A stretch of DNA of 64,000 nucleotides from Phreatobacter sp. (GCF_016793595.1 NZ_JAEULY010000003.1:1-64000); one strand, 5' to 3'. Numbered from the stretch's first letter, positions 46,961 to 57,863 are shown. Translations and numbers: made by a program. Notes: generated from the sequence alone by a model not told the origin.

Positions 46961-48448
46961 CTACTGGTTCGACATCGGCCTTCTGCGCACGTTCGGCCTC
47001 AGGTGCTCGAACGGGATGACGCCCGTGTCGTCCAGCGCCGCGCCAGGCGACGCCCCGACCACCACGGAATCGGCATAGGGCTGCCAGTCGCCGCGGAAGT
47101 GAACCGAACTCTTCAGCACGATCACGTCATAGCCATTGATATCGATGCCGAGATGCGTGCAGACCGCGATGCAATGCGGCTGCTGGCGCACCGAGCCGAC
47201 GACGAGGTCGATGCCGCCGATCCTGAGCCAGGCGGACGGGCCCATATTGATCGGCTGGCCGCCGACCATCGGCCCCGTTCCAATGAAGCGGCCATCGGAA
47301 ACCGCAACGACTTCGGCCTTCGTGGTCAGCGGCACCTCGCCCGGCCCCTTGCCGCTCGCGGCGAAGGTCACCTCGATGGTCGCGCCTTTGCCCGCAGCCT
47401 GCGCGGCGAGCGCGATATCCGGTTCGTGATAGAGCGCCATCAGCGTGTTCTGCGCGCCCCGGCCGATCATGGCCTTCAGGAAACCGGTGGTGATCGACGA
47501 GCCGCCCGCGCCGGGATTGTCCTGTGTGTCCGCGATGATCACCGGCTTCGACGCCAGCCCGGCCCGCTGGAAGGCGAGCGTCACCGCTTCGTCCTGCGGC
47601 TTGGCGAGGTGTTCGAGGAAGGCCGCTTCCGAGCGGACGACCGCCTGCGCGAGACGGCCGACGGCCGCGTCCACCTGATCCTGCGACGCGCCATAGCCGA
47701 TGACGGTCGCGCCCATGTCGAAGATGTCGGCCGAGGGGAAGCCCGGGCAGAGCGACAGGTGCACGCCGGTCTCGGCCTCGATCTCCCCGAGCAGGGCGTA
47801 GAGCCCCTTCATCGGCTCGATCATCGAGCAGCCCGAGGCGATCGGGATCAGGAACGGCATCTGGCGGAAGGCGCGCGCCGGCTGCGGCCCCCACGCCACC
47901 ACGCGGTCGAACCATTCGGCGACGCGCTGGCCGGTCTGCAGCCAGTCGATATGCGGATAGGTCCGGTAGGCCGACATGAAGCTGGCGCTGTCGACCATCT
48001 TCTGGGTGACGTTCGCATGCAGGTCGAGCGAGGCGACCACCGGCACGTCCGGCCCGACGAGACGGCGGACGCGGGCGAGCAGCTCGCCCTCAGCGTCCTC
48101 GATCGTCTCGGTGGTCATGGCGCCGTGCAGTTCGAGGAACACGGCATCGGGCGCGGCGTCCGCGATATCGGCGAGCAGATACGAGACGGCGCGCTCGAAC
48201 ACCGCATCCTCGACCGGGCCCGAGGGCTGCGCGAAGGACCAGGACAGCGGCAGCATCTGATGTCCGGCCTTCTCGGCGACGGCCATGAAGCCGGCAATGG
48301 CAATGTTAAACGGGCGGAACCTGGTCAGCACTTCCGGCCCGCGGGTGAAACCCGGCCAGGCGCCCTCCTGATTGAACATCGCCCAGGGCGTCGGCTCCGG
48401 AACGAAGGTATTGGTCTCGTGCATGAAGCCGCCGACGGCGATGCGCAT
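46961..48448 (-). CDS. M81-family metallopeptidase (MlrC-like)
   Basis: This 495-aa protein begins RIAVGGFMHETNTFVPEPTP, the MlrC opening with the conserved HETNTF. It continues with FLELHGAMTTETIEDAEGEL, where Glu-Leu-His-Gly-Ala is a metal site. The central SLDLHANVTQKMVDSA and the later VIIADTQDNPGAGGSS are further family blocks. MlrC (microcystinase C) cleaves a linear peptide in microcystin degraders. Most homologues, including this one, occur outside any microcystin context, so the real substrate is unknown. Confidence 0.88.
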   Translation of the reverse strand: MRIAVGGFMHETNTFVPEPTPWAMFNQEGAWPGFTRGPEVLTRFRPFNIAIAGFMAVAEKAGHQMLPLSWSFAQPSGPVEDAVFERAVSYLLADIADAAPDAVFLELHGAMTTETIEDAEGELLARVRRLVGPDVPVVASLDLHANVTQKMVDSASFMSAYRTYPHIDWLQTGQRVAEWFDRVVAWGPQPARAFRQMPFLIPIASGCSMIEPMKGLYALLGEIEAETGVHLSLCPGFPSADIFDMGATVIGYGASQDQVDAAVGRLAQAVVRSEAAFLEHLAKPQDEAVTLAFQRAGLASKPVIIADTQDNPGAGGSSITTGFLKAMIGRGAQNTLMALYHEPDIALAAQAAGKGATIEVTFAASGKGPGEVPLTTKAEVVAVSDGRFIGTGPMVGGQPINMGPSAWLRIGGIDLVVGSVRQQPHCIAVCTHLGIDINGYDVIVLKSSVHFRGDWQPYADSVVVGASPGAALDDTGVIPFEHLRPNVRRRPMSNQ

Positions 48449-48647
48449 GATCGGAATGTCCCCTGAATCTGTAGCGGCGCCATTGGTGGCCGATCACGGA
48501 GCATCCGTCATCCCCGCCGACGCGGGACACCCATGCGGATTGGCGGCGTGGCGAGATGCCGGATGCGGCAGCTAAGTTGCGGCAACGGGCGGGAAAATCG
48601 CCCGGCGGAAGCGGGCGCGGCGACAATAGGCCGCGCATGGAGGAAAC

Positions 48648-49610
48648 ATGGTTCGTATCGCGACGCTGTCGCTGGCGGCGGCTTTGGCATGCGCGACCGG
48701 CAATGCCGGGGCCCAGACCTATCCCGAGCCCGGCCGCGCCATCCGCGTGGTCGTGCCTTTCGCGGCCGGCGGCGGCACGGACGCCGTGACGCGCATTGTC
48801 GCCGAGCATGTCGCGCGGAAGTGGAGCGCCTCCTTCGTGATCGAGAACAAGGCGGGCGGCGGCACGATGATCGCGACGCAGTCGGTCGGGGCAGCGCCTG
48901 CGGACGGCTACACGGTGCTCGCCATCTCCAACAGTTTCCTCGTCTCGCCGCTGCTCGCCGAGCGCCCGCCCTACGATCCGCTCAGGGATTTCGTGACGGT
49001 CGCGCCGATGGCGTCGAGCCCGCACGTCCTCGTCGTCCATCCGTCCGTTCCGGCGACGACCGTCGCGGAATTCGCCGCCTGGGCGAAAGCCAATCCGGCG
49101 CGCGCCACCTTCGCCTCGTTCGGGCGAGGCGCCTCCAACCATTTCGGCTTCGAGGTGCTGAAACGGCGGCTTGGCATCGAGATCGTCCACGCGCCGTACG
49201 GCGGCAGCGCCCCGGCACTAAAGGATCTGATCGGCGGCCATGTGCCGGTCATGCTCGGCGACCTTCAGAACGTGCGCGAGCAGATCGGCGGCAACCTCAG
49301 AGCGCTCGCCGTCGCCAACGAGACGCGGCTCGCCGCCCTGCCCGGCGTGCCGACCATGGCCGAAGCCGGCGTTCCCGGCTTCACGTCGAAATCCTGGTTT
49401 GGGCTGGTGCTGAAGGCGGGAACCGACCCGGCCATCGTCGAGAAATGGAACGCCGCCGTGCGGGAAGCGCTGCGCGATCCATCCGTCAGGGCGCGGCTGG
49501 AGCCGCACGGGGTGACGATCCCCGATATGCCGGTGGCGGCCTTCGCCGCCTTCCTCGTCAGCGAAAACGAGGCCGCGCACCGGATCGCGCGGGAGGCGGG
49601 GCTCCGGTAG
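48648..49610 (+). CDS. Bug/TctC-family solute-binding protein (second)
   Basis: This 320-aa periplasmic receptor has a signal peptide (cleavage near AGA-QT). The Bug hallmarks are YPEPGRAIRVVVPFAAGGGTDAVTR and IENKAGGGTMIATQSV. VHAPYGGSAPALKDLIGG and ALPGVPTMAEAGVPGF form the second lobe. GGAGG lies upstream of the ATG at 48648. It is divergent from the MlrC-type gene and convergent with mmsA, and no TctA/TctB genes are close. The sequence is clearly different from the Bug protein at 3990. Confidence 0.9.
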   Translation: MVRIATLSLAAALACATGNAGAQTYPEPGRAIRVVVPFAAGGGTDAVTRIVAEHVARKWSASFVIENKAGGGTMIATQSVGAAPADGYTVLAISNSFLVSPLLAERPPYDPLRDFVTVAPMASSPHVLVVHPSVPATTVAEFAAWAKANPARATFASFGRGASNHFGFEVLKRRLGIEIVHAPYGGSAPALKDLIGGHVPVMLGDLQNVREQIGGNLRALAVANETRLAALPGVPTMAEAGVPGFTSKSWFGLVLKAGTDPAIVEKWNAAVREALRDPSVRARLEPHGVTIPDMPVAAFAAFLVSENEAAHRIAREAGLR

Positions 49611-49659
49611 GGCTGAAAGCCCCGCCGAAGCCCCATATTCGATCAGATCATCCGTCCAA

Positions 49660-51156
<1,497 letters not shown>

Positions 51157-51274
51157 GGAATTCCTCCCTGGGAGCATTGTCGAGCGAAACGGCGGCGGCC
51201 CGCAGGATGCGGCAGGCCGGCATCAACTCCGGCGCCATCCCTAGAGCGAAGCCATGCGGCAACCAAGCACCAAG

Positions 51275-51315
51275 ATGGCGCATGCGTTGTGCGCATTTTG
51301 GCGTAAGATGCGCAT
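51275..51315. promoter_or_regulatory. LysR-type operator between mmsA and lysR
   Basis: ATGCGTTGTGCGCAT (51282-51296) is a dyad with T-N11-A spacing, the classic LysR box. A related half-site ATGGCGCAT overlaps its left edge (51275-51283). An ATGCGCAT site (51308-51315) abuts the lysR start codon, where binding could block translation or transcription and so autoregulate the gene. Confidence 0.65.
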
Positions 51316-52203
51316 ATGACGCCAAACTGGGATCATGTCCGGGTCTTCCTCGCCGTGGCGCGCACCGGCCAGTTTCTCGCCGCCGCGCGGGCACTGACGC
51401 TCGACCATGCGACGGTGGCCCGGCGCATCTCGCTGCTGGAAACATCGCTCGGCACCCAACTCTTCGCCCGCTCCACGGCCGGCGTCAGCCTCACCGTCGC
51501 CGGCGAGAAGTTCGTCGCGGCCGCCGAGGCGATGGAGACCGCCTGGCTCGACGCGCAGGCCGATGTCTCGCAGGTCGACCGCGTCATTTCGGGCACGATC
51601 CGCGTCGGCGCGCCGGAAGGCTTCGGCGCGCTGTTTCTTGGCCCCCGCCTCGGACGGCTGGCTGAACGCCACCCGGACCTCACCATCCAGCTCGTGCCGT
51701 TGCAGCGGACCATGTCGCTGTCGAAGCGCGACGCGGACCTCGCCATCGTCATCGACCCGCCGCCCGACGGCCGGCTGACCGTTCGCAAACTGACCGATTA
51801 CGGTCTCGGCCTCTATGCCGCGCGCAGCTATTTCCAGCGCCGCCCGATGCCGGCGAAACCCGACGACCTGCACCGCCACCTGATGGTCACATCGGTCCAG
51901 GAACTGCATTACTCCGAAGCGCTGACCTACTATCCGCCGGCCTTCGACGCCGGACAGCGCCGGCTCGAATGCGCCAGCGTGCTGGCCCAGATGGAGGCAG
52001 TGAAGGCCGGCGCCGGCATCGGCGTCCTGCACGACTACGCCACGCGCGACATGCCCGAACTTGTCCGCGTGCTGCCGCAGCTGTCGATCCGGCGCACCTA
52101 CCACCTCGTCGCCCATGTCGATACGCGCCGCATTGCCCGCATCGACGAGGCCTATCGCTTCGTCGTGGAGAGCGTCGAGGCCGCCGGGGACCTGTTCCTG
52201 TGA
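51316..52203 (+). CDS. LysR-family transcriptional regulator
   Basis: This 295-aa regulator has an N-terminal winged helix: WDHVRVFLAVARTGQFLAAA, then LDHATVARRISLLETSLGTQLF. A periplasmic-binding-like effector domain (about 90-290) follows. It is divergent from mmsA, with 159 bp between the starts and a T-N11-A dyad there. By the usual logic it controls mmsA and itself. The effector is unknown; a semialdehyde or a related organic acid would fit. Confidence 0.92.
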   Translation: MTPNWDHVRVFLAVARTGQFLAAARALTLDHATVARRISLLETSLGTQLFARSTAGVSLTVAGEKFVAAAEAMETAWLDAQADVSQVDRVISGTIRVGAPEGFGALFLGPRLGRLAERHPDLTIQLVPLQRTMSLSKRDADLAIVIDPPPDGRLTVRKLTDYGLGLYAARSYFQRRPMPAKPDDLHRHLMVTSVQELHYSEALTYYPPAFDAGQRRLECASVLAQMEAVKAGAGIGVLHDYATRDMPELVRVLPQLSIRRTYHLVAHVDTRRIARIDEAYRFVVESVEAAGDLFL

Positions 52204-52221
52204 ACCACCCCGGAAACGAGA

Positions 52222-52265
52222 GAAGCCCGGCGCAGGCGGGGGCGGACCCACCGGCACCGGGCTTC
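52222..52265. terminator. Hairpin between convergent lysR and RND genes
   Basis: GAAGCCCGG (52222-52230) and CCGGGCTTC (52257-52265) form a 9-bp stem around a 26-nt loop. It lies between the 3' ends of two convergent genes. There is no T-tract on either side, so it is a possible but unproven bidirectional end signal. Confidence 0.4.
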
Positions 52266-52302
52266 ACCATCTCTCCGGCTTTGGGACCGGAGATCTGGAT
52301 TC

Positions 52303-55300
52303 CTATTCGGCGGCGACCCTGATCGGGCGCTGCGACTCGCTGCCCTGAGGGGCGTCGGCGGGCAGCAGCAGCGGCGGGCGGCCGCCATGACCATGCCCCG
52401 CCTGCTCATCGTCCGGTTCGTCGGCGGGACCGACGAAGCGCCCGAAGATCCAGCCGAAGAAGCGGCCGACATCGTCCATCACCGTGTAGAACGACGGCAC
52501 GAAGACGAGGCTCAGCACGGTCGAGACGATCAGACCGCCGATCACCGCGATGGCCATCGGCGCGCGGAACTCGCCGCCGTCGCCGGAACCGAGCGCCGGC
52601 GGGATCATCCCGACGCCCATGGCGAGCGTGGTCATGATGATCGGGCGGGCGCGCTTGCGGCCGGCATCGAGGATCGCCTCGGTGCGGCTCATGCCTTCGC
52701 GCTCCTTCTCGACCGCGAAGTCGACCAGCATGATCGCGTTTTTCGTCACGATGCCCATCAGCATGAGGATGCCGATCACCACCGGCATGGAGATGGCGTT
52801 GTTGGTGAGCAGCAGGGCGATGATGACGCCGCCGAGGGAAAGCGGCAGCGACATCAGGATGGTCAGCGGCTGGAACACCGAGTGGAACAGCAGCACCAGC
52901 ACGCCGAGCACCATCAGGAGGCCGGTGCCCATCGCGAGCGCGAAGCCCTGGAAGACCTCAGCCATGATCTCGGCGTCGCCGCCGCGCTGGAACGACACGC
53001 CGGCCGGCAGGTTGCGCGCCGCCGGCAGGGCGAAGATCTGCTCCAGCGCCGGCCCGATCTCGAGCCCGCCCGAAAGGTCGGTGCCGATATTGACGCGCCG
53101 GACGCGGTTGTAGCGCTCGATCGAGGACGGACCCTGGCCGAACGAGATGTCGGCCACGGCCGTCAGCGGCACCTGCTGGCCCGACGCCGTCGTCACGGTG
53201 AGGGCCGAGATGATGTCGAGATCGGCGCGCGTCGCGATGTCGAGCTGCACGCGGATCGGCACAAGCCGGTCGCCGGCATTGAACTTGGCGAGGTTGGCCG
53301 CGACATCACCGATGGTCGCGACCCTGACCGCTTCCGAGATCTGGTCGGTGGTGACGCCGTAGCGCGCGGCTTCGTCGGCCTTCGGCACGACGCGGATTTC
53401 CGGGCGCTCGAGGCCAGCGGTCGCCGCGACGTTCACGAAGCCCGGAATCTGACGCATCTCGGCTTCCAGATTCGCCACCGCCTTCGACAGGTTCTCGGCA
53501 TCGTTGCCGCGCACGATGATCGACACCTCGCGCTCGCCGCGATCGTTGACGTACCAGGCGCGAATATCCGGGATCTGGTTGAACAGCGGCGAGGTGGCTT
53601 CCTGAATCTGCCGCTGCGTGCGCTCGCGCTTGGTCTTGTGGGTGAGGCGCACGATGACGGTCGCGCGGCGCACTTCCAGCGTGCCGACGGGATTGGCGCC
53701 GCCGACGACGAGCACGGATTCGACCTCCGGGATTTCCTTCTTGATCAGCCGCGCCAGCCGGTCCGAGCGCTCGCGGGTGTCGTCCAGCGTCGAGCCCGGC
53801 GGCAGCTCCATCGAGACGACGAAGCGCGCCTCGTCCGGGAACGGAATGAAGCCCGTGGGCAGGAACTTGATCGCCCAGATCGACACCGCGAACACGCCGA
53901 TGCCGGCGAGCAGCGTCAGGTAGCGGAACCGGACGGTGGTCCTGAGGAAGCCGAGATAGGCCCGCATCAGGACGCCGTCCTTCGGCTCCCTGTGCGCGTG
54001 CGGCCGCAGGAAATAGGCCGCGAGCATCGGCGTGACCAGGCGCGCGACCAGCAGCGAGAACAGCACCGCCACCGCGACCACGAGGCCGAACTGCTTGAAA
54101 TACTGGCCGGCAATGCCGCCCATGAACGAAACCGGCGCGAAGACCGCGACAATGGTCAGCGAGATCGCGATGACCGCGAGGCCGATCTCGTCCGCCGCCT
54201 CCATCGAGGCGCGGTAGGGCGATTTGCCCATCTTCATGTGTCTGACGATGTTCTCGATCTCGACGATGGCGTCATCGACGAGGATGCCGGTGACGAGAAT
54301 CACCGCCAGCAGCGAGACGAGGTTCATCGAGAAGCCCATCATCTCCATGACCCAGAAGGTCGGGATGATGGACAGAGGCAGCGCCACCGCCGAAATGATC
54401 GTGGCTCTCAGGTCGCGCAGGAACAGGAAGACGACGATGACGGTGAGGGCCGCGCCCTCCATCAGCATCTCCATCGCCGACTTGTGGTTGCCGGCGGTGT
54501 AGTTCACGGAATTGTCGATCTCGGTGAAGGTGATGTTCGGGAACTGCTTCTTGAGTTCCTCGATCCTGGCGCGCGCGAGCGCGGCCACGCGCACGTCGGA
54601 CGCGCCCTTCGAGCGGAACACCTGGAAGGCGACCGTCGGCGTCTCGCCGTTGAGGCGCGTGAAGCTCTTCGGCTCCTCGTAGAGATCGGTGACGGTGCCG
54701 ACATCCGACAGGCGCACCTCGCGCCCGCCGGGCAGCACGATCTTGGTGTTGGCGAGTTCCTCCACCGTCTGCGCGCCCGCGAGCGTGCGGATCGACTGCT
54801 GCTGGCCGCCGACATCGCCGCGCCCGCCCGCGAGATCCACATTGGTCGCGCGCAGCTGGCGGTTCACGTCGCCCGCCGTGACGCCGAGCGCCATCAGGCG
54901 GTTGGCGTCGAGTGAGACGCGGATTTCGCGCAGCACGCCGCCGTTGCGGCTGATGCGGCCGATGCCGCGCAGGCCCTGCAGCTCGCGTTTCACCGTGTCG
55001 TCGACGAACCATGACAGCTGCTCCAGCGTCATGCTCGGGGTCGCTACCGCCACCGTCATGATCGGCTGGTTCTCGACGTCGAGCCGCTCAATGATCGGCT
55101 CGTCGATGTTGCGCGGCAGGTCGGCGCGGATCTTGGCGATCGCGTCCTTGACGTCGTTGAGCGCGCGGTCGGTGTTCACCTCGAGCCGGAACTCGATGAT
55201 GGTCGTGGAAACGCCGTCCGTCAGGTTGGAAATGACGTTCTTGACGCCGGTGATATTGGCGACCGCGTCCTCGACCTTCTTGGTGATCTGGGTCTCGAGT

Positions 55301-55479
55301 TCCGCCGGGGCCGCGCCCGCCTGCGTCATCGTCACCTGGATCAGCGGCACGTCGATATTCGGGAAGCGCGTGACCGGCAGGTTCGTGTAGCTCATCCAGC
55401 CGAGGAAGCAGAGCACCACGAACAGCACGATGGACGGCACCGGCTGGCGGATCGAATAGGCCGAAACGTTGAACGACAT
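52303..55479 (-). CDS. RND multidrug efflux permease (HAE1-type)
   Basis: This 1058-aa inner-membrane proton antiporter has the twelve-helix RND architecture. The N-terminus begins SIRQPVPSIVLFVVLCFLG. The proton-relay pair is in GILVDDAIVEIENI (about residues 400-401). PVSFMGGIAGQYFKQFGLVV and, near the C-terminus, GIVTKNAIMLVDFAVEKERE are further family blocks. With the adaptor just upstream it exports drugs, dyes or host compounds. No outer-membrane TolC-type gene is in the window, so the channel must come from elsewhere. It is the last gene of a tetR-adaptor-permease operon. Confidence 0.94.
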   Translation of the reverse strand: MSFNVSAYSIRQPVPSIVLFVVLCFLGWMSYTNLPVTRFPNIDVPLIQVTMTQAGAAPAELETQITKKVEDAVANITGVKNVISNLTDGVSTTIIEFRLEVNTDRALNDVKDAIAKIRADLPRNIDEPIIERLDVENQPIMTVAVATPSMTLEQLSWFVDDTVKRELQGLRGIGRISRNGGVLREIRVSLDANRLMALGVTAGDVNRQLRATNVDLAGGRGDVGGQQQSIRTLAGAQTVEELANTKIVLPGGREVRLSDVGTVTDLYEEPKSFTRLNGETPTVAFQVFRSKGASDVRVAALARARIEELKKQFPNITFTEIDNSVNYTAGNHKSAMEMLMEGAALTVIVVFLFLRDLRATIISAVALPLSIIPTFWVMEMMGFSMNLVSLLAVILVTGILVDDAIVEIENIVRHMKMGKSPYRASMEAADEIGLAVIAISLTIVAVFAPVSFMGGIAGQYFKQFGLVVAVAVLFSLLVARLVTPMLAAYFLRPHAHREPKDGVLMRAYLGFLRTTVRFRYLTLLAGIGVFAVSIWAIKFLPTGFIPFPDEARFVVSMELPPGSTLDDTRERSDRLARLIKKEIPEVESVLVVGGANPVGTLEVRRATVIVRLTHKTKRERTQRQIQEATSPLFNQIPDIRAWYVNDRGEREVSIIVRGNDAENLSKAVANLEAEMRQIPGFVNVAATAGLERPEIRVVPKADEAARYGVTTDQISEAVRVATIGDVAANLAKFNAGDRLVPIRVQLDIATRADLDIISALTVTTASGQQVPLTAVADISFGQGPSSIERYNRVRRVNIGTDLSGGLEIGPALEQIFALPAARNLPAGVSFQRGGDAEIMAEVFQGFALAMGTGLLMVLGVLVLLFHSVFQPLTILMSLPLSLGGVIIALLLTNNAISMPVVIGILMLMGIVTKNAIMLVDFAVEKEREGMSRTEAILDAGRKRARPIIMTTLAMGVGMIPPALGSGDGGEFRAPMAIAVIGGLIVSTVLSLVFVPSFYTVMDDVGRFFGWIFGRFVGPADEPDDEQAGHGHGGRPPLLLPADAPQGSESQRPIRVAAE

Positions 55480-55494
55480 GGCTCCGTCTCCGCC

Positions 55495-56655
55495 TTACCT
55501 GGACGCGACATCGGTCGGCGTCACGCGGTCGCCGTTGCGCACGAAGCTCCCCGAAACCGCGACGACCTTCTCGCCCTCGGCGAGGCCTTCACGAATCTCG
55601 ATCCGGCCCTCGGCGCGCAGGCCCGTGACCACCGGCCGGGTTTCCACCACGCCGTCCTTGACGACCTGCACCGTCGTGGCGCGGCCGAACATCACCGCCG
55701 ACAGCGGCACGAGAATGCCCTGGGACCGCGCCACCTCGACGGTGCCGCGACCGAAGGCGCCGAGCGGCGGGCGCTCGTCGCCCTTGACGCTGATCCGCAC
55801 GCGGCCGAGCCGGTTGGCGGTGCGCACCTCGGGAGCAACCAGGCGCACCGCACCGGCGAGCGGCTTGTCGAAACCCGCGGCGTCGATGGTGGCGGGCTGG
55901 TCCGGGCGCATCCGGGCGAGCGTCGTCTCCGGGACATCGGCCTCAAGCTCGACCTCGCCGCGCGCGATCAGGCGGAACAGCGGATCGCCGGACTGCGCGC
56001 CCATGGCGCCAATGGCCATCTGGCCGAGCCGGGCGGTGCGGCGCGAGATGACGCCGTCGACCGATGCCTTGATCTCGGTCCGCGCGATGCGCAGCTCGAT
56101 GTCGCGGCGCTGGCTCCGGGCGAGGGCGAGATCGGCTTCCGACAGAGCCAGCGCGTTGGTCGTCGCTTCCAGCCGCGCGGCCGAGGTCCGGGCCGCCGAG
56201 ACGCGCTGGTCGAGCGCATCGGCCGAGGCTGCGCCGGTCTGCTGGAGCTGCCGCGTGCGCTGAAGCTGCTGGTCGGCCAGCGACTTGGCCGCCGTCGCCT
56301 CGGCGATCGAGGCCCGAGCCTGCGCGATGGCGGCCTCGGCGCGGGCGATCTGCGCGCCGTTCTGCGCAAGCTGCACGTCGAGCATCTCACGGTTGAGGCG
56401 CGCCAGAACCTGCCCGGCCCGGACCCGGTCGCCTTCCTCGGCGAGGATCTCGATGACCGTCAGGCCCTCGATCTCGGGCGAGACGAGCACTTCCTCGCGG
56501 GCGACGAAGGAACCGGTGGCGATCACGGTCTCGCGCAGGTCGCCGCGCATGGCGGTGGCGACGGTGACGGAAGGCGCGCGTGTCTGGGCGAGCGCCATCG
56601 GCGCGGCGGCAACGAGCGCGACAAGGGCGAGAACGGGGGAAAGGGAGCGTGTCAT
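55495..56655 (-). CDS. RND efflux periplasmic adaptor
   Basis: This 386-aa membrane-fusion protein has a signal peptide (cleavage near ALAQT), the lipoyl half TGSFVAREEVLVSPEIEGL, a long Ala/Gln-rich coiled coil (about 95-195), the second lipoyl half (VDGVISRRTARLGQMA) and a beta-barrel. It joins the RND permease to an outer-membrane channel. It starts 6 bp after the tetR stop and ends 15 bp before the permease start. Confidence 0.92.
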   Translation of the reverse strand: MTRSLSPVLALVALVAAAPMALAQTRAPSVTVATAMRGDLRETVIATGSFVAREEVLVSPEIEGLTVIEILAEEGDRVRAGQVLARLNREMLDVQLAQNGAQIARAEAAIAQARASIAEATAAKSLADQQLQRTRQLQQTGAASADALDQRVSAARTSAARLEATTNALALSEADLALARSQRRDIELRIARTEIKASVDGVISRRTARLGQMAIGAMGAQSGDPLFRLIARGEVELEADVPETTLARMRPDQPATIDAAGFDKPLAGAVRLVAPEVRTANRLGRVRISVKGDERPPLGAFGRGTVEVARSQGILVPLSAVMFGRATTVQVVKDGVVETRPVVTGLRAEGRIEIREGLAEGEKVVAVSGSFVRNGDRVTPTDVASR

Positions 56656-56661
56656 GATGGC

Positions 56662-57282
56662 TCAGGTCGCATTATCAGTGGACGGCGCGGACGGTGTCAG
56701 CAGCATGCCCGCGAGCACGTCGAACATGATCGACATGGCGTTTACGGGGTCGAAATCGGGATCGCGGGCGCGCCGCAGCATCAGCCCGTCAGCGAAAGTA
56801 ATGAGAAACTGGACGGCGCGGTCCAGATCGGCATGCGGCGAGGTCTGGCCGCGCGCCCTGGCCAATTGCAGGGCGCCAAGGAGCTTGTCGTGGATAAAAG
56901 CGTCGATGCGCGTGCGCAGCGCCGCGATCTGCGGATTGCGCGCCACCTCCGACATGCTCTCGATCCACATGGCGCAGTGCTCGCGCGGCTCCTCGACCAT
57001 GTGCACCTTCGCCAGCTCCCGGAACGCCTGCCATATGTCGGGCGCGTCGGCGAGTTCGGCGAATTGCTGGCCGACCTCCTCGAAATCACGCTCGCACAGG
57101 CCCTCGATCATGGCTTCCTTGGACGGGAAGTAGCGGTAGAGGTTGCCCGGACTCATCCCTGCCTCGGCGCAGATTTCGCTCATCGACGCGCCATGGAAGC
57201 CCGAGCGCACGAAGCAGCGTTCGGCCGCATCGAGGATCGCCGCCTTCCGGTCGGTGCGCTGGATGTTGTCGATACGCGGCAT
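56662..57282 (-). CDS. TetR-family repressor of the RND operon
   Basis: This 206-aa regulator (from the ATG at 57282; a GTG at 57309 would add 9 residues) has the TetR DNA-binding domain KAAILDAAERCFVRSGFHGA, then GMSPGNLYRYFPSKEAMI. The rest is a helical ligand-binding domain with a TetR C-terminal subfamily look (REHCAMWIESMSEVARNPQI). It heads the efflux operon. A GAACGTTC dyad just downstream of a strong -10 box lies upstream, so autorepression is likely. Drug binding would release it and switch on the pump. Confidence 0.92.
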   Translation of the reverse strand: MPRIDNIQRTDRKAAILDAAERCFVRSGFHGASMSEICAEAGMSPGNLYRYFPSKEAMIEGLCERDFEEVGQQFAELADAPDIWQAFRELAKVHMVEEPREHCAMWIESMSEVARNPQIAALRTRIDAFIHDKLLGALQLARARGQTSPHADLDRAVQFLITFADGLMLRRARDPDFDPVNAMSIMFDVLAGMLLTPSAPSTDNAT

Positions 57283-57348
57283 CAGTGGGGGAAACTCCGG
57301 CGCAGTCACTTAGACCGGCGCCATGGATGGTGCAATGCAAAAATGAAT

Positions 57349-57390
57349 GAACGTTCGCTTTTATGATACAATTGACATGACATGCGTCAA
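57349..57390 (-). promoter_or_regulatory. Promoter and TetR-type operator of the RND operon
   Basis: On the minus strand, TTGACG (57385-57390) and TATCAT (57363-57368) are 16 bp apart, each one base off consensus. The perfect dyad GAACGTTC (57349-57356), within AGCGAACGTTCATTCA, falls just after the -10 box, at the expected transcription start. Repressor bound there would block initiation. Confidence 0.75.
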
Positions 57391-57511
57391 TCAGCCGCAT
57401 CGGGCGGGCGGGCCTGGCTGACCAAACGGAAAGCTGGTCGGGCGCCTGCGAATCCGGCATGAATTTGCCTGATTCCGCGCAACCAATGGCGCGACATCAG
57501 GGAGCCGCCGC

Positions 57512-57847
57512 ATGCTGAAGACCCTTCTTGCCGCCGCCGCGATCAGCCTCGCCGCCTCGGTCGCCATCGCACAGACAACGCCGGCGCCCTCGACGCCGAC
57601 GACGCGTCCGGCAACGCCCATGCCGACGACGCCGGTCAATCCGACCGCGCCTGCCGCCAACCTCATCGACATCAATTCGGCGAGCCGCGCCGAGCTCATG
57701 ACCCTGCCCGGCATCGGCGAAGCCCGCGCGGATGCGATCATCCGCGGCCGGCCCTACCGCGGCAAGGACGAATTGCCGCGCAAGAATGTCATTCCGCAGG
57801 GCGTCTACGACAACATCCAGGCCCGGATCATCGCGCGCCAGCGCTGA
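57512..57847 (+). CDS. Secreted helix-hairpin-helix (ComEA-like) protein
   Basis: This 111-aa protein has a signal peptide (about 1-21, ending AIAQT) and a Pro/Thr-rich linker (22-48). One ComEA-type helix-hairpin-helix follows: LIDINSASRAELMTLPGIGE, then ARADAIIRGRPYRGKDEL. In competent bacteria ComEA binds incoming DNA; many proteobacteria carry such small proteins without known competence genes. No comEC or pilus genes are in the window. It is divergent from tetR and convergent with argE. Confidence 0.88.
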   Translation: MLKTLLAAAAISLAASVAIAQTTPAPSTPTTRPATPMPTTPVNPTAPAANLIDINSASRAELMTLPGIGEARADAIIRGRPYRGKDELPRKNVIPQGVYDNIQARIIARQR

Positions 57848-57863
57848 CGGCCGCGCCGCCCGG

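Noticed and set aside
46961..48448. Microcystin degradation by the MlrC-like protein
   Set aside because: No mlrA, mlrB or mlrD homologues lie nearby, and M81 family proteins are common in bacteria that do not degrade microcystin.
57512..57847. Natural competence system based on the ComEA-like protein
   Set aside because: No comEC, comF, dprA or pilus genes are in the window, and such small helix-hairpin-helix proteins are common without competence.
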